Source: Belnapia moabensis DSM 16746
GTDB taxonomy: Bacteria; Pseudomonadota; Alphaproteobacteria; Acetobacterales; Acetobacteraceae
Length of the DNA stretch: 42,084 nt
Direction: 5' to 3'
Assembly: GCF_000745835.1 (NCBI RefSeq)
Contig: NZ_JQKB01000046.1
Span: 1 to 42,084, forward strand
Shown here: piece by piece, positions 25,626-33,651 of the stretch
Position numbering within the stretch: position 1 is the first letter of the stretch
How the letters are laid out: each line of letters opens with the position of its first letter
Notes under the pieces: model-generated
What the model was told of the DNA's origin: nothing
Database searches by the model: none
The model's input: the letters and a program-made list of their open reading frames with translations, nothing else
Translations under genes and position numbers: made by a program

Positions 25626-28583
25626 TCAGGCTGTCGCCTTCAGCGTGTTGGGATGAGCAACGGCCGCGAGCACCTGGATCCAGGGCTGCGGTTCCGTGGT
25701 GAGGGTGTCGTTCACCCATTGGCGGTACTCGTCAAAAACGCGGTTGATCTGCCGGCTCCGATGCTCGAAGCGACCCCGCTTGACCGTCTCGAGCTGTCGG
25801 TCGAGCTCCAGGCTCAGCTGCTCGATCTGCCGACCCTGCAGGCGCTTAAGGTCCCGGAGAGTGCCTTGGAGCCGCTCGTTCAGGCTCTCCGCAAACGCCC
25901 TCTGCTCCTTGACCATGTACGCACGCATCGCCTTCACGGCCAGCGGTAGGGCCCGCTGCATGCCATCCATGACGCGCTCCAGGCCGGGCGCCTCGCCAGG
26001 GTTGGGCAGCTTCCCGGCCTTGATGCCAGCGCGAGCCACGAAACCCTCGAAGGGCTCGAGTGCGAACCCGCCATCCGGGTCGGCGCCGATGCGTCGCGTG
26101 GCGACGCGCCAGTTCACAAGGAGCGGCTGTCCCTTCCGGTTCGGCACGAGGCTCATCAGGATGAAAGCCTGCTCATCCGGGTCCAGCCGGGGGCTCAGAA
26201 GGAGCGGCGCGCGGTGGCGGCCAAACTGCGTGAGCACCCGGTCGCCGAGCCACTCCATGATCGGGTGCTGAGGCCAGAGGTAGTGCAGCTGCGGCCAGGT
26301 ATCCTCCTCGGCTCGCGCTTGGCGCGCCGTCTCGATTGCGGCGGCCATCCGCTGGCGGTCGGCGCAGAGCGAATAGTAGTCGTTCTTGTCCTGAGCCTCG
26401 CGGGGTAGCTGGCGGAGCCGATCCTGGAGGTCGCGCGGGGCGGTGATGGTGATGAGGCGCTCCGCGTCGCGCGACTCCCACTGGCACACCGCTCCCCGCT
26501 GGTTCAGCTGGCTGAGGGCAGTCTTTGCATAGTGGTAGTCGTCCTCGAACAGGGACGCCGGCTCATCGATCTGCGCTAAGCTGTTGACCGATGCAGGCCC
26601 GGGCGCGTTGTCGGCCCCCGCGCCGCCACCGAACAGCTGCATGAGGAAGTCGCCCTCGTTGTCGCCGACGCGTGCTGCCGCATCGTCGAGCATCTGCTCG
26701 ACTCGCTCGGGCGCGAGGCTATCAGCCATGAAGCCGCTGACCTTCTCGGCTTCCTTATCCGGGTCGAACACGTTGAGGAAGGCGGAGGGGTCACCCAAGT
26801 TCAGGTTGGCCTGGTCGTCCTTCCTTTGCAGGATCTCGAGGATACGCAGGTCTCCGCGGACGCGTTCGTTCTGCGTCTCGGTGAAAAGGTAGACGATCTG
26901 TGGCTGGAGCTTCTGACCGTAGCGGTCCACCCGACCGTTGCGCTGCTGGAAGACCATGAGGGACCAGGGCAGGTCGAAGTGTACTAGCCGGTGGCAGAAG
27001 TAGTGCAGGTTCAGGCCCTCGCTGGCCACGTCGGAGCACAACAGCACGCGGATAGGGTCTTCGAGGCGGCCGAATCGCTCGACGAGCTGCTGCTGCTCGG
27101 TGTCCGCCAGCCCGCCGTGCAGGACCTCCAGTTGGCCCCGCCCGAGCTGCAAATCCTTCGTCAGCTGCTGCTGGAGCCACTTCAGCGTCTCTATGCGCTC
27201 CGAAAAGATGACGAGGCGATCGTGGGCTTCGTCCAGTTGCCAGCCGAACTCCGCTGACTGAAGGGTTCGCAGGAGCCGTTGGTATCTGGTGAAGGCACCG
27301 GACGACGAGACCTCGGTCAAGGCGACGAGTGCGGCGCGGAGAGCATCCAGTCCCTCCAACTCCGTCCGCTCGTCGTCGGTCGCGTCTTTTTTGGCGCTGA
27401 GCAAATCGATGCGGCGGCGCGTAGACTCGAGGGCGGCTGCCGGGCTGGAGAACAGCGCCTTCTGGAGGCCGACGCGTTGCAGCTCCTGTTGGCGTCCCGC
27501 CCTGTGTCGGCCGTTCTGGGTAAACGCCACGCCGAGCAGCGCACAGTACGCTGCCTCCTCCAGCGTGGAGGCTGCCTCACGCAGACAGGTCGTCTGCCGC
27601 TCCTGGAAATCGGCTTCAACCTGGTCACGGATGTCCTTCTTAAAGCGCCGGATCACCAGTCCCTTGCTGCTGAAGTCGTCGGGCCTGTAGTCGTCCGGGT
27701 CGGAAATCGCGGTCGGGTCGAGCAAGCTCATTAGGGACGCGAAGCTTCGCGCAGAGCCGTCGTGCGGCGTGGCCGACAGCAGGATGAGCGTGTCCGAGCG
27801 GGCGGACAGCAGCTTGGCGAGGCGGGCGCGACGCGACAGGCCGGACTCGCCGGCGCGCGCCGCGACGTTGTGGCACTCGTCGATGACGATGACGTCCCAC
27901 CAGGCGTTCTCGAGATAGTTGCGGTACTCGAGGTTGCTCTTGAGCGTGTCGACCGAGATGATGCTCCGATCAAAGTAGTTGAAGGGGTTGTGGTTGGCTG
28001 GGATCCGGTTGCGCATCCTCGCCAGGCCTACGGAGTCCAACCGCACCAGGGGGATGGAGAAGCGGCTCCACCACTCCTTCTGAAACTGAGTGAGCATCGC
28101 CTTCTGCGTGACCACCAGGATGCGCTTGCCGCGGCCGCGTTGGATCAGCTCGGTAGCGAGAATGCCAGCCTCCAACGTCTTGCCGAGGCCCACGGCGTCA
28201 GCGATCAGGATGCGCGCGCGCGGCTGGCGTAGGGACTGCAGGGCTGGGTCGAGCTGGTAGGGCACCAGGTTCATCACCCCTCGGTGTCCGAGGTGGATCC
28301 TGGCGTCGTTGGCGACGCTGCGGCGCCGCATGCTCTCGAGGTAGAGGACAGTCGCGTTGTAGGTGGAGCTCGCGTCGGGCACCAACTCGGTTTTGGCTGG
28401 GTCGAGAACCTCGACGTCATCCTCCAGAGTGGTCAGGAAGAGGGGGGAGTGGCCCCGTACAAGGTCGGAGACGCCGTCGCAGCTCAGCAGCCAGCCGCCG
28501 TCGGCGGCTGGGTCGACACGTCGGATGAGCCACTCCTCGTCGCGGATGACGACGCGAGAGCCGGGCGCGTAGGGCAGCAACAT
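25626..28583 (-). CDS. SNF2-type SF2 helicase (DrmD-like)
   Basis: 985 residues; ATG 28583 has AGGA five bases upstream. First gene of the four-gene operon. Motif I is ADAVGLGKTLEAG (~131), motif II VIVIDECHNVAAR (~236), motif III LLSATPHDG, and the C-terminal RecA lobe has CSDVASEGLNLH and motif VI FQQRNGRVDRYGQ (~548), the RapA/SNF2 style. A long C-terminal region (~650-985) ends in a charged helical segment (LNERLQGTLRDLKRLQGRQ). Length and layout are like DISARM DrmD, which is encoded with a methyltransferase in the same way. Its probable job is dsDNA translocation within the defence complex. No nuclease motif seen. Confidence 0.88.
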   Translation of the reverse strand: MLLPYAPGSRVVIRDEEWLIRRVDPAADGGWLLSCDGVSDLVRGHSPLFLTTLEDDVEVLDPAKTELVPDASSTYNATVLYLESMRRRSVANDARIHLGHRGVMNLVPYQLDPALQSLRQPRARILIADAVGLGKTLEAGILATELIQRGRGKRILVVTQKAMLTQFQKEWWSRFSIPLVRLDSVGLARMRNRIPANHNPFNYFDRSIISVDTLKSNLEYRNYLENAWWDVIVIDECHNVAARAGESGLSRRARLAKLLSARSDTLILLSATPHDGSARSFASLMSLLDPTAISDPDDYRPDDFSSKGLVIRRFKKDIRDQVEADFQERQTTCLREAASTLEEAAYCALLGVAFTQNGRHRAGRQQELQRVGLQKALFSSPAAALESTRRRIDLLSAKKDATDDERTELEGLDALRAALVALTEVSSSGAFTRYQRLLRTLQSAEFGWQLDEAHDRLVIFSERIETLKWLQQQLTKDLQLGRGQLEVLHGGLADTEQQQLVERFGRLEDPIRVLLCSDVASEGLNLHYFCHRLVHFDLPWSLMVFQQRNGRVDRYGQKLQPQIVYLFTETQNERVRGDLRILEILQRKDDQANLNLGDPSAFLNVFDPDKEAEKVSGFMADSLAPERVEQMLDDAAARVGDNEGDFLMQLFGGGAGADNAPGPASVNSLAQIDEPASLFEDDYHYAKTALSQLNQRGAVCQWESRDAERLITITAPRDLQDRLRQLPREAQDKNDYYSLCADRQRMAAAIETARQARAEEDTWPQLHYLWPQHPIMEWLGDRVLTQFGRHRAPLLLSPRLDPDEQAFILMSLVPNRKGQPLLVNWRVATRRIGADPDGGFALEPFEGFVARAGIKAGKLPNPGEAPGLERVMDGMQRALPLAVKAMRAYMVKEQRAFAESLNERLQGTLRDLKRLQGRQIEQLSLELDRQLETVKRGRFEHRSRQINRVFDEYRQWVNDTLTTEPQPWIQVLAAVAHPNTLKATA

Positions 28584-28786
28584 GACGTCCTAGGTTTGCT
28601 GTTTTAGGGGGCAGCTAAATTCCGAGGTGCCCACATTCAGGTGGTGGCCTTGGCTGGACCACCGCCTTTCCCGCCTTGGTCTCTGATGAGGGTCGCCTCG
28701 CACCCGCGAAGCAGGCGCACGGAGGTCCTCCGTCTTCATGGACACGAGCGGACCGCGCAGGCAAAGCCTCGCCGCACTCGCTGCCG
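28584..28786. other. Upstream region of the helicase-methyltransferase operon
   Basis: This gap must contain the promoter of the minus-strand operon starting at 28583. Overlapping open frames exist on both strands but none has a recognisable domain or good start signal. GTCAGG occurs in both orientations around 28796 and 28852 and an AT-rich patch (ACTATATAACGTAAT) lies at ~28857-28871. No regulator binding site can be assigned. Confidence 0.35.
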
Positions 28787-28992
28787 TCAGGCCCGATGTG
28801 GTCCCGCACACGCCCCCCCTCGCAGAGCCTGCACCGTTCCCCTGACGGTGCGAACAACTATATAACGTAATCTCCTAACAGGCGCACCTCGGAGCAGCGG
28901 GCCGCTGACCGCCTCTGCTACCCTCGTGCGCGGCCACCCCTCGCTACCCCCTGTCGAAGCGATTGCGGCGAGCCGTCGGTGCAGCGGCGTTA

Positions 28993-29986
28993 AGAGCATC
29001 TTGCTCTGTCGCCAGGCTCATGCGGGGGCACCGAGGCGGACGAGGCGCTGGAGGTTGTAGGTAAGTCCGCGAAGTAGCGCCTGGACGCGCTGCGTCGGAT
29101 CTAGCTTGGCGGTGAGCGCCTCGCCATGGCATCGCTTCACAACGGACATGACGGTCTCCACCTTCCACCTTTGACGGTAAGCGACGCGATCGGCTTCGAC
29201 GTCTGGCTTGCCGAGCCGCCGGACCATCTCCTGCCGCAGCGGCGTGGTTGCGACCACGCGGGCCGAGCGCCTCTTCTTGGCCGGGATCAGGCTGTCGACG
29301 CCGAGACCTTCGCGGCAGTGGCGGTGGTTGGCTTCGCTATCATAGCCTGCGTCTGCCAGGAGCTGCTCGAAGGGCATGCGGCTGGCCGCCGCGCTCGCCA
29401 GAGGCGGCAGGTCGGTGAAGTCGCCGCACGGGCCCGGCCTGACCCGCTGCGCCAACAGGATCTGGGGCGCGACCCACATGGCGAAGGCCCATTTCAGCCA
29501 GCCGCGCTGGCCCCGGTGCCGCTTCGCGCGCCACTCAAAGTAGCGGGACGTGTGTGCGAGGAAGAGACCGGTAGAGTCGAGCGCGATCTGGGACGCGCGC
29601 TCAGTACCCCCACGGGCGCGGCGGACGGTTTCATTCAGGGCCGCATCCAGCAGATCGGGGCCGGCATGCCGGCGGGCGAACCGCCATACCGTCGCATGGT
29701 CCGGGACAGCTCGGAGGCCGAGAAGGCGGCGGAGTTGGTCCGAGAGGCGGAGAAGATCCTCCAGGCCACGGTAGGTCAGCCGCAACCTCTCCCGCAGCAG
29801 GAGCAGGGCGAACAGGGACGCTGGCGCGTAGGTCGGGGTGGCGAAGCGGCTCGGGGTGGGGGCTACGCGGCGCGCCACCGTCACCGCGAGCTGGGCAAAA
29901 CGGAGCAGTTCATTGTCCATGATCCCCAAAGTGGGGCTTCAAGCCTTATCCTGCCCGGATAGGCTCGCGACAGAGCAAGATGCTCT
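28993..29986 (-). mobile_element. IS5-like insertion sequence, complete, perfect 20-bp ends
   Basis: The left end AGAGCATCTTGCTCTGTCGC (28993-29012) is the exact reverse complement of 29967-29986. The 994-bp element carries one transposase gene. Flanks read TTA on the left and AAG on the right, so no clean target duplication is visible, consistent with a deletion next to the element. It sits at the border between the defence locus and the replicon module. Confidence 0.9.
29018..29920 (-). CDS. IS5-like DDE transposase
   Basis: 300 residues from ATG 29920 (MDNELLRFAQLAV); a TTG nine bases upstream is also possible. N-terminal HTH-like region, then the DDE triad: Asp in IALDSTGLF (~115), Asp in LLADAGYDSEANHRH (~195) and Glu in RWKVETVMSVVKR (~260), the usual Y-(2)-R-(3)-E type of block. 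Intact and bounded by perfect terminal repeats, so the element is probably still mobile. Confidence 0.92.
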   Translation of the reverse strand: MDNELLRFAQLAVTVARRVAPTPSRFATPTYAPASLFALLLLRERLRLTYRGLEDLLRLSDQLRRLLGLRAVPDHATVWRFARRHAGPDLLDAALNETVRRARGGTERASQIALDSTGLFLAHTSRYFEWRAKRHRGQRGWLKWAFAMWVAPQILLAQRVRPGPCGDFTDLPPLASAAASRMPFEQLLADAGYDSEANHRHCREGLGVDSLIPAKKRRSARVVATTPLRQEMVRRLGKPDVEADRVAYRQRWKVETVMSVVKRCHGEALTAKLDPTQRVQALLRGLTYNLQRLVRLGAPA

Positions 29987-30169
29987 AAGCCAGTCTGGAG
30001 GCACCAGGCGGTGAAGTGGCGCCAGTCGCCGGCATAAACGCGACAGGTCTCGGCGGCATCGGCGCGGGCGATGTAACCGAGGGCGCCGCGCAGGGCCTGT
30101 TCGCCCTTCGGCGTCGGCCGCTCCGCAACGGCCGCCGTCGCCCCGACCAGGTCCGCGCCCACCGCGCCC

Positions 30170-30390
30170 TACCCTTCCCTACCGCCGGGTCGAGGCCTTC
30201 CAGTGGGACGTCGAGGCCAAGCCGGTCGGCGATCGCCTTGAGCGCCGTGACGTCGCCCTCGTGCCATTGCCAGCGGGTCAGCAGGCGGACCACCTCGACC
30301 GAGGGCAGGCCGGTTGAGGCGTCAATCGCCGCCGGTGTGGTGATGGCACGGTCCTCGAGATAGGTGTTGATGCTGTAGCGTAGGCGGATG
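30170..30390 (-). pseudogene. Remnant of a small gene upstream of the integrase relic
   Basis: The minus strand reads YLEDRAITTPAAIDASTG, then LPSVEVVRLLTRWQWHEGD and LKAIADRLGLDVPLEGL. This has the look of a short helical plasmid or integrase-accessory protein, but there is no good start codon and the frame runs on without a sensible end. It lies immediately upstream of the integrase start. Treat as a possible relic; no function known. Confidence 0.35.
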
Positions 30391-30684
30391 GCCTGTAGCC
30401 GGCTCCGCCTGATGATCCTTCCTCGTGGCCTCTGGCATGCCCCTGCCGTGTTGTGCGCCACGCGTCCGGCCGGTGAGCAGCCTAACCCCTTCGGTAGCTG
30501 TTTCCACTTGCGATAATACTCTTTCCCGCAAAGTAGCCCGGGGCGCCACAATTCTGGAAAACCGCGGCGGGAAAGCCGTCTGCCCGGATCTGGAAAGGCG
30601 GAGCCGAATGGCCGAGCTACTCGATCGCTACCGCCGGGGTGCAAACGCGGAGCGGCGGTCACTGCCGCACCGATTCGCAGTCTA

Positions 30685-30886
30685 GGCTGGACTTTGGGAG
30701 GAGATGGCAGGCCCGCCGTCCCCAGTTTCGCCTGAACTCTGGAAGGGATAGGCTGATCTTTGGTAGGAGGCACAAAAATCGCCATCCATAATGCATCAAT
30801 GGCTTATTGAGGATATCTACAGGACTTTGGTAGTCCATACTAGGTAAGAGACTAATAACTCTAGCTAGGCCTACCAAAGTCCAGCC
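30685..30886 (+). other. Replication origin with iterons
   Basis: Repeats of GGCTGGACTTTGGKAGGAG lie at 30685-30703, 30730-30748 (degenerate), 30751-30770 and 30819-30836 on the plus strand and 30871-30886 inverted. Between them the sequence is AT-rich (30775-30870). They precede a RepA gene, the standard arrangement of iteron plasmid origins, where RepA monomers bind the direct repeats and open the AT-rich DNA and dimers may repress repA through an inverted copy. Confidence 0.85.
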
Positions 30887-30946
30887 TGCTTGGCGCCGCC
30901 GGTTCTGGTAGAAGCAACAAAGGCTCATGAGAGGAGTCGGGAGCCG

Positions 30947-31894
30947 ATGGGCACCGTCCACCAACTCCTGCTCGATCTGGGCAAGGAAGGCGCGCTGAAG
31001 GCCGATGTAGACCGTCCGGTCATCGAGGCAGCAGCAGCCTATCTGACGGCCGAGGACAACGAAACCGGCTATCTCTACTCCGGTTGGGCGCAGGCAGCCT
31101 TGCCGCACAAACGCCTAGCTGACGATGCGCTGTGGCAGGTGAAAAACGACCGGGTGACGCTTGTGGTGCAGCCCGGCGTCCGCGTGGTCGAAGACGGCCC
31201 GCCGGTCTATGTGGGCGTGCCTTACGGCTCGCGGGCCCGTCTGATCCTGCTCTATCTGCAGTCAGAAGCGCTTCGCACCGGCTCGCGGGAAATCGAACTG
31301 GGCCGGTCACTCCATGCGTGGCTGCGGCGGCTCTCCATTCCCATTGGCGGCAAATCGATGCGCGACGTGCGCGACCAGGCCGAGCGCATCAGCCGGTGTC
31401 GCATGTCCTTCGAGATCAAGCAGGGCGCACGCACGGGGCTCGCCAACCAGCTAATTCTCGATAGCGCTATGTTCGAAGAGGACGGCGGGAAAAAAGGTTT
31501 GCAGTTCATCGAAACCGCCACGTTATCGCAAACCTTCTTTGAGCAACTAAAAAAGCATCCCGTACCGGTCGAAGAAGCTGCTGTCCGGCAGCTTGCCAAC
31601 AACTCGATGGCACTGGATGTCTATTGCTGGTTGGCCTACCGACTTCACTCACTGACTAGCCCGACGCCGGTTTCATGGCGGGCGCTCTATGCGCAGTTCG
31701 GCCAGGGGTACGGGCGGATAGACAACTTCTGCCGTAAGTTCCGGGGTATCCTGCATCTGGCGCTAGCGGTGTACCCAGAGGCACAGGTAAAGGTGGAAGA
31801 ACGCGGCGTCCTACTGAATCCCAGTCGCCCGCCGGTGGTCGGGAAAGGACCACGCCTGGCACTGGTGCCCACGCGCTCCCTGCTCAAGCTCTAG
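30947..31894 (+). CDS. repA: Plasmid replication initiator RepA
   Basis: 315 residues from ATG 30947 (MGTVHQLLLDLG); the frame is open back to 30890, but this start is the natural one for the family. The protein resembles the RepA initiators of alphaproteobacterial (notably Acetobacteraceae) plasmids: a conserved GVPYGSRARLILLYLQSEA segment followed by RSLHAWLRRLSIPIGGKS and a second winged-helix-like region with LANNSMALDVYCWLAYRLH. Tandem winged helices bind iterons, which flank the gene on both sides (30685-30886 and 31903-31921). It should start replication of this molecule. Intact. Confidence 0.88.
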   Translation: MGTVHQLLLDLGKEGALKADVDRPVIEAAAAYLTAEDNETGYLYSGWAQAALPHKRLADDALWQVKNDRVTLVVQPGVRVVEDGPPVYVGVPYGSRARLILLYLQSEALRTGSREIELGRSLHAWLRRLSIPIGGKSMRDVRDQAERISRCRMSFEIKQGARTGLANQLILDSAMFEEDGGKKGLQFIETATLSQTFFEQLKKHPVPVEEAAVRQLANNSMALDVYCWLAYRLHSLTSPTPVSWRALYAQFGQGYGRIDNFCRKFRGILHLALAVYPEAQVKVEERGVLLNPSRPPVVGKGPRLALVPTRSLLKL

Positions 31895-31902
31895 CCGTCC
31901 GG

Positions 31903-31921
31903 CTCCTCCCAAAGTCCAGCC
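31903..31921 (-). repeat. Downstream inverted iteron
   Basis: On the minus strand this reads GGCTGGACTTTGGGAGGAG, identical over 19 bases to the first iteron at 30685-30703. It lies 9 bases after the repA stop, so repA is bracketed by identical repeats in opposite orientation. It may serve as an extra RepA site or in plasmid handcuffing; that is inference. Confidence 0.85.
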
Positions 31922-32001
31922 CCACCGCAACCGTCTCCTAGCAGAGAAGTAGACTTTCCGCCGTGCGGCCTTGGCGCGGCTCCGAGGATCAGGAGGCGTC
32001 G

Positions 32002-32202
32002 ATGGCCGTGCTCAGCATCCTTGTCACGCTAGCCTTACTTCTGTTCGGCCTGCTGAGCCTCGCCTCTCCTTGGGCGTCAGAGGAGGATGTCATCACGTTG
32101 CCGGACGGGCACACAGGCCCGGGTGCGCCGCCCGCACGGATCGGACAGCAGATTTGCCGGGGGCGGCGGCGCCTGTTATCAGAAGCCCCTTCCCCCGCCT
32201 GA
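32002..32202 (+). CDS. Small membrane protein, unknown function
   Basis: 66 residues from ATG 32002 with an ideal AGGAGG five bases upstream. One hydrophobic segment (VLSILVTLALLLFGLLSLA, residues ~3-21) is followed by an acidic then basic soluble tail (ASEEDVITLPDG, later RGRRRLLSE). I do not recognise a family. A site AAGTAGACTT lies 45 bases before the start, so the RHH/ParA module may regulate it. It could be a plasmid-encoded toxin-like peptide, an entry-exclusion or a partition accessory protein; there is no direct evidence for any of these. Confidence 0.5.
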   Translation: MAVLSILVTLALLLFGLLSLASPWASEEDVITLPDGHTGPGAPPARIGQQICRGRRRLLSEAPSPA

Positions 32203-32258
32203 AATCGGTAAAGAATAGGCCAAGACGTAAAGTCTACTCCCCGCCTTGTAGAGAAGCC

Positions 32259-32561
32259 TCATTGCCCTCTCGGGCAGATTTCCGCCTTGCCGTGCTTGGC
32301 GAACAAGTCGTTGAAGGCCTCCGCGATCAGGTCGTGCATCGTCCGATCCAGCTCATTGGCCAGCCCCTTCAGCTGTCGCCGGACCTCCTTGGGGAAATGT
32401 GCGGTGATCGGGGCCGTCCCGTCGCGGCTGGGCTGGCGATAGGGTTGCTCGGCGGCCTCAGCCCGCTCCTGCCCGGCGCTCGATACCAGCGGCGGCTCGG
32501 ACCGGCGGCGGGTACTCCCGGCCTGCTCGGCGAGGGCGGCGGCAAGATCGGCCTTCTTCAC
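32259..32561 (-). CDS. Ribbon-helix-helix centromere-binding protein (ParB/ParG-type partner)
   Basis: 100 residues from a GTG at 32561. The first ~50 residues are polar and probably flexible; residues ~52-93 form a ribbon-helix-helix: the strand PITAHFPKEVRRQL, then LANELDRTMHDLIAEAFNDL. It is encoded just downstream of ParA. In type Ib partition systems such small RHH proteins (ParG, CopG-like) bind the centromere, stimulate the ParA ATPase through their flexible tail and repress the operon. A site GAGTAGACTT lies 25 bases upstream of the start, overlapping a TATAGA -10-like box, which suggests that the gene also has its own promoter under autoregulation. Confidence 0.75.
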   Translation of the reverse strand: MKKADLAAALAEQAGSTRRRSEPPLVSSAGQERAEAAEQPYRQPSRDGTAPITAHFPKEVRRQLKGLANELDRTMHDLIAEAFNDLFAKHGKAEICPRGQ

Positions 32562-32622
32562 GTGGTGGCTTCCCTACAATGCGCGGAGTAGACTTCTATA
32601 AGAGGAGAAAACCCGGCTTGGC

Positions 32623-33321
32623 TCAAGCGGAGGCCTTCGCCTTGGCGCGTTTGCTCGTCTCCGGCTTGGCGGATTGGCTTGAAGCTTGATTGCCAACAAG
32701 GCGCATAATCTCCAAGTAGACTTGTCTTACTTCCTCCGACGCGCGGCTTTTGCCGTCAAGTTCGAGGACGGACAGGCCGAGCGCCCCGGCGTCACCGAAG
32801 GCAGCCCGCTGACCGATGGTGTGAGCGCTCACGGCCACGCCCAAGTTCTCGATCGCCTGCCGTGCCTGTTCATGGCGACTGCCCTGTGCCGGTACGGCAG
32901 TCAGGACAGCGATCATGGGCGAAGCGTCCTTGCCGGTCCGCGCCGTGGCGACCAGCTCCAACGTATTGGGAATAGTTTCCAAATCGTACATTTGGGGACG
33001 GCAGGGCAGTACGATCACGTCGGCCAGCTTGGCGGCCGCCAGCGCCGCGTCCGCGGAACGGGGAGGCGTGTCGATCACGGCGAGCTGGATACCCCCTTCC
33101 TGCGCTTTCTGCAGGGCGTTCGCCAAGCGGGCGGGCTGGGCATCGATGACAATTGGGGATTCCGCCTTTCGCCGGTCGCCCCATTTGCAGGCGGTCGCCT
33201 GCGGGTCGAGGTCGATCAGCAGGGTCTCTTTGCCCGCCTCGACCCCGGCACAAGCCAGGGAGATCGAGAGGGTCGTTTTCAACGCGCCTCCCTTTTGCGA
33301 CAGCAGCGCCACAGTGATCAT
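32623..33321 (-). CDS. parA: ParA-type partition ATPase
   Basis: 232 residues from ATG 33321 (MITVALLSQKGG); longer in-frame starts lie within the operator region and are less likely. Deviant Walker A QKGGALKTT near the N-terminus, Walker A' LLIDLDPQATA and Walker B AVIDTPP identify a ParA/MinD-family ATPase without an N-terminal HTH, that is the small type Ib form. It works with the RHH protein encoded downstream to segregate the plasmid. GGAG lies about 13 bases before the start, and the RAGTAKACTT variant at 33322-33331 lies between them, so binding there would block translation initiation as well as transcription. Confidence 0.9.
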   Translation of the reverse strand: MITVALLSQKGGALKTTLSISLACAGVEAGKETLLIDLDPQATACKWGDRRKAESPIVIDAQPARLANALQKAQEGGIQLAVIDTPPRSADAALAAAKLADVIVLPCRPQMYDLETIPNTLELVATARTGKDASPMIAVLTAVPAQGSRHEQARQAIENLGVAVSAHTIGQRAAFGDAGALGLSVLELDGKSRASEEVRQVYLEIMRLVGNQASSQSAKPETSKRAKAKASA

Positions 33322-33651
33322 GAGTATACTTGTCTCCTTGGCTCGCTGGAGCATATCAGCCTTGGTGCACACTCTTAATTTCGGCTTGGTTCGTCAACGG
33401 AAAAGGAGCGGTGGAGGCGTGGTGCCAAGTAGACTTGTCGGCAAGCAGGGGTAGGGCGCCATCCTTGGACGGCGGTCCGTTCGTGCCTGCCAGGCAGCGC
33501 CCCGGATACTGTTTGCACACGTGGTGACTCAGATCATACGCCGGCTCATCAACCTTGTGGTTCTGTCAGCGTCGGTGCACTACGTCAGTCTCTCACGCTC
33601 CATAACCGCCCTTCCAGAGCTGGAGCAGTGACCTTGATTAGCAGTGCAGAT
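33322..33651. other. Upstream region of parA
   Basis: No supported gene. It contains the AAGTAGACTT site at 33427-33436 and the variant at 33322-33331, and should carry the par promoter. The part from ~33450 to 33650 shows nothing recognisable; the nuclease gene to its right ends at 33652. Confidence 0.45.

Larger units (their letters stand above)
28787..30162 (-). pseudogene. Tyrosine integrase relic split by an IS5-like element
   Basis: Right of the IS (29987-30162, GTG start at 30162) the minus strand reads an integrase N-terminus: ALRGALGYIARADAAETCRV, then YAGDWRHFTAWCLQTGL. Left of the IS (28999-28787) the frame continues as TPLHRRLAAIASTGG, SEGWPRTRVAEAV and SGPLLRGA, which fits a later part of the SAM-like core-binding domain (the usual T..RRLAAI..H..AG pattern). 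About 40 codons are missing between them and no catalytic domain follows. So the element inserted in an integrase gene and neighbouring sequence was lost, or two pieces decayed separately. The left-hand assignment is less certain than the right-hand one. Confidence 0.55.
31947..33436. promoter_or_regulatory. Six partition/operator sites, consensus RAGTAKACTT
   Basis: The near-palindrome AAGTAGACTT occurs at 31947-31956, 32714-32723 (inside the parA coding region) and 33427-33436. GAGTAGACTT is at 32586-32595 and, inverted, at 32230-32239. The variant GAGTATACTT is at 33322-33331, directly before the parA start. Arms AAGT/ACTT flank a 2-base centre. The copies are confined to the replicon segment. 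They are good candidates for the binding site of the RHH protein, acting as centromere (parS/parC) and as operators of both par genes. Confidence 0.7.

Noticed and set aside
8324-28583. Classifying the locus as BREX, canonical DISARM or Druantia
   Set aside because: No PglZ or BrxC/PglY is present (BREX), no PLD-family DrmC or separate DrmB (DISARM), and none of the other Druantia genes. Individual proteins resemble members of these systems, so only partial similarity is claimed.
28590-28865. Overlapping small frames on both strands upstream of the SNF2 gene
   Set aside because: Low-complexity composition, no start signals and mutual overlap. The region is better read as promoter sequence.
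28990-29989. A target-site duplication for the IS5-like element
   Set aside because: Flanks TTA and AAG do not match as 2-, 3- or 4-bp direct repeats. A deletion next to the element is more likely.
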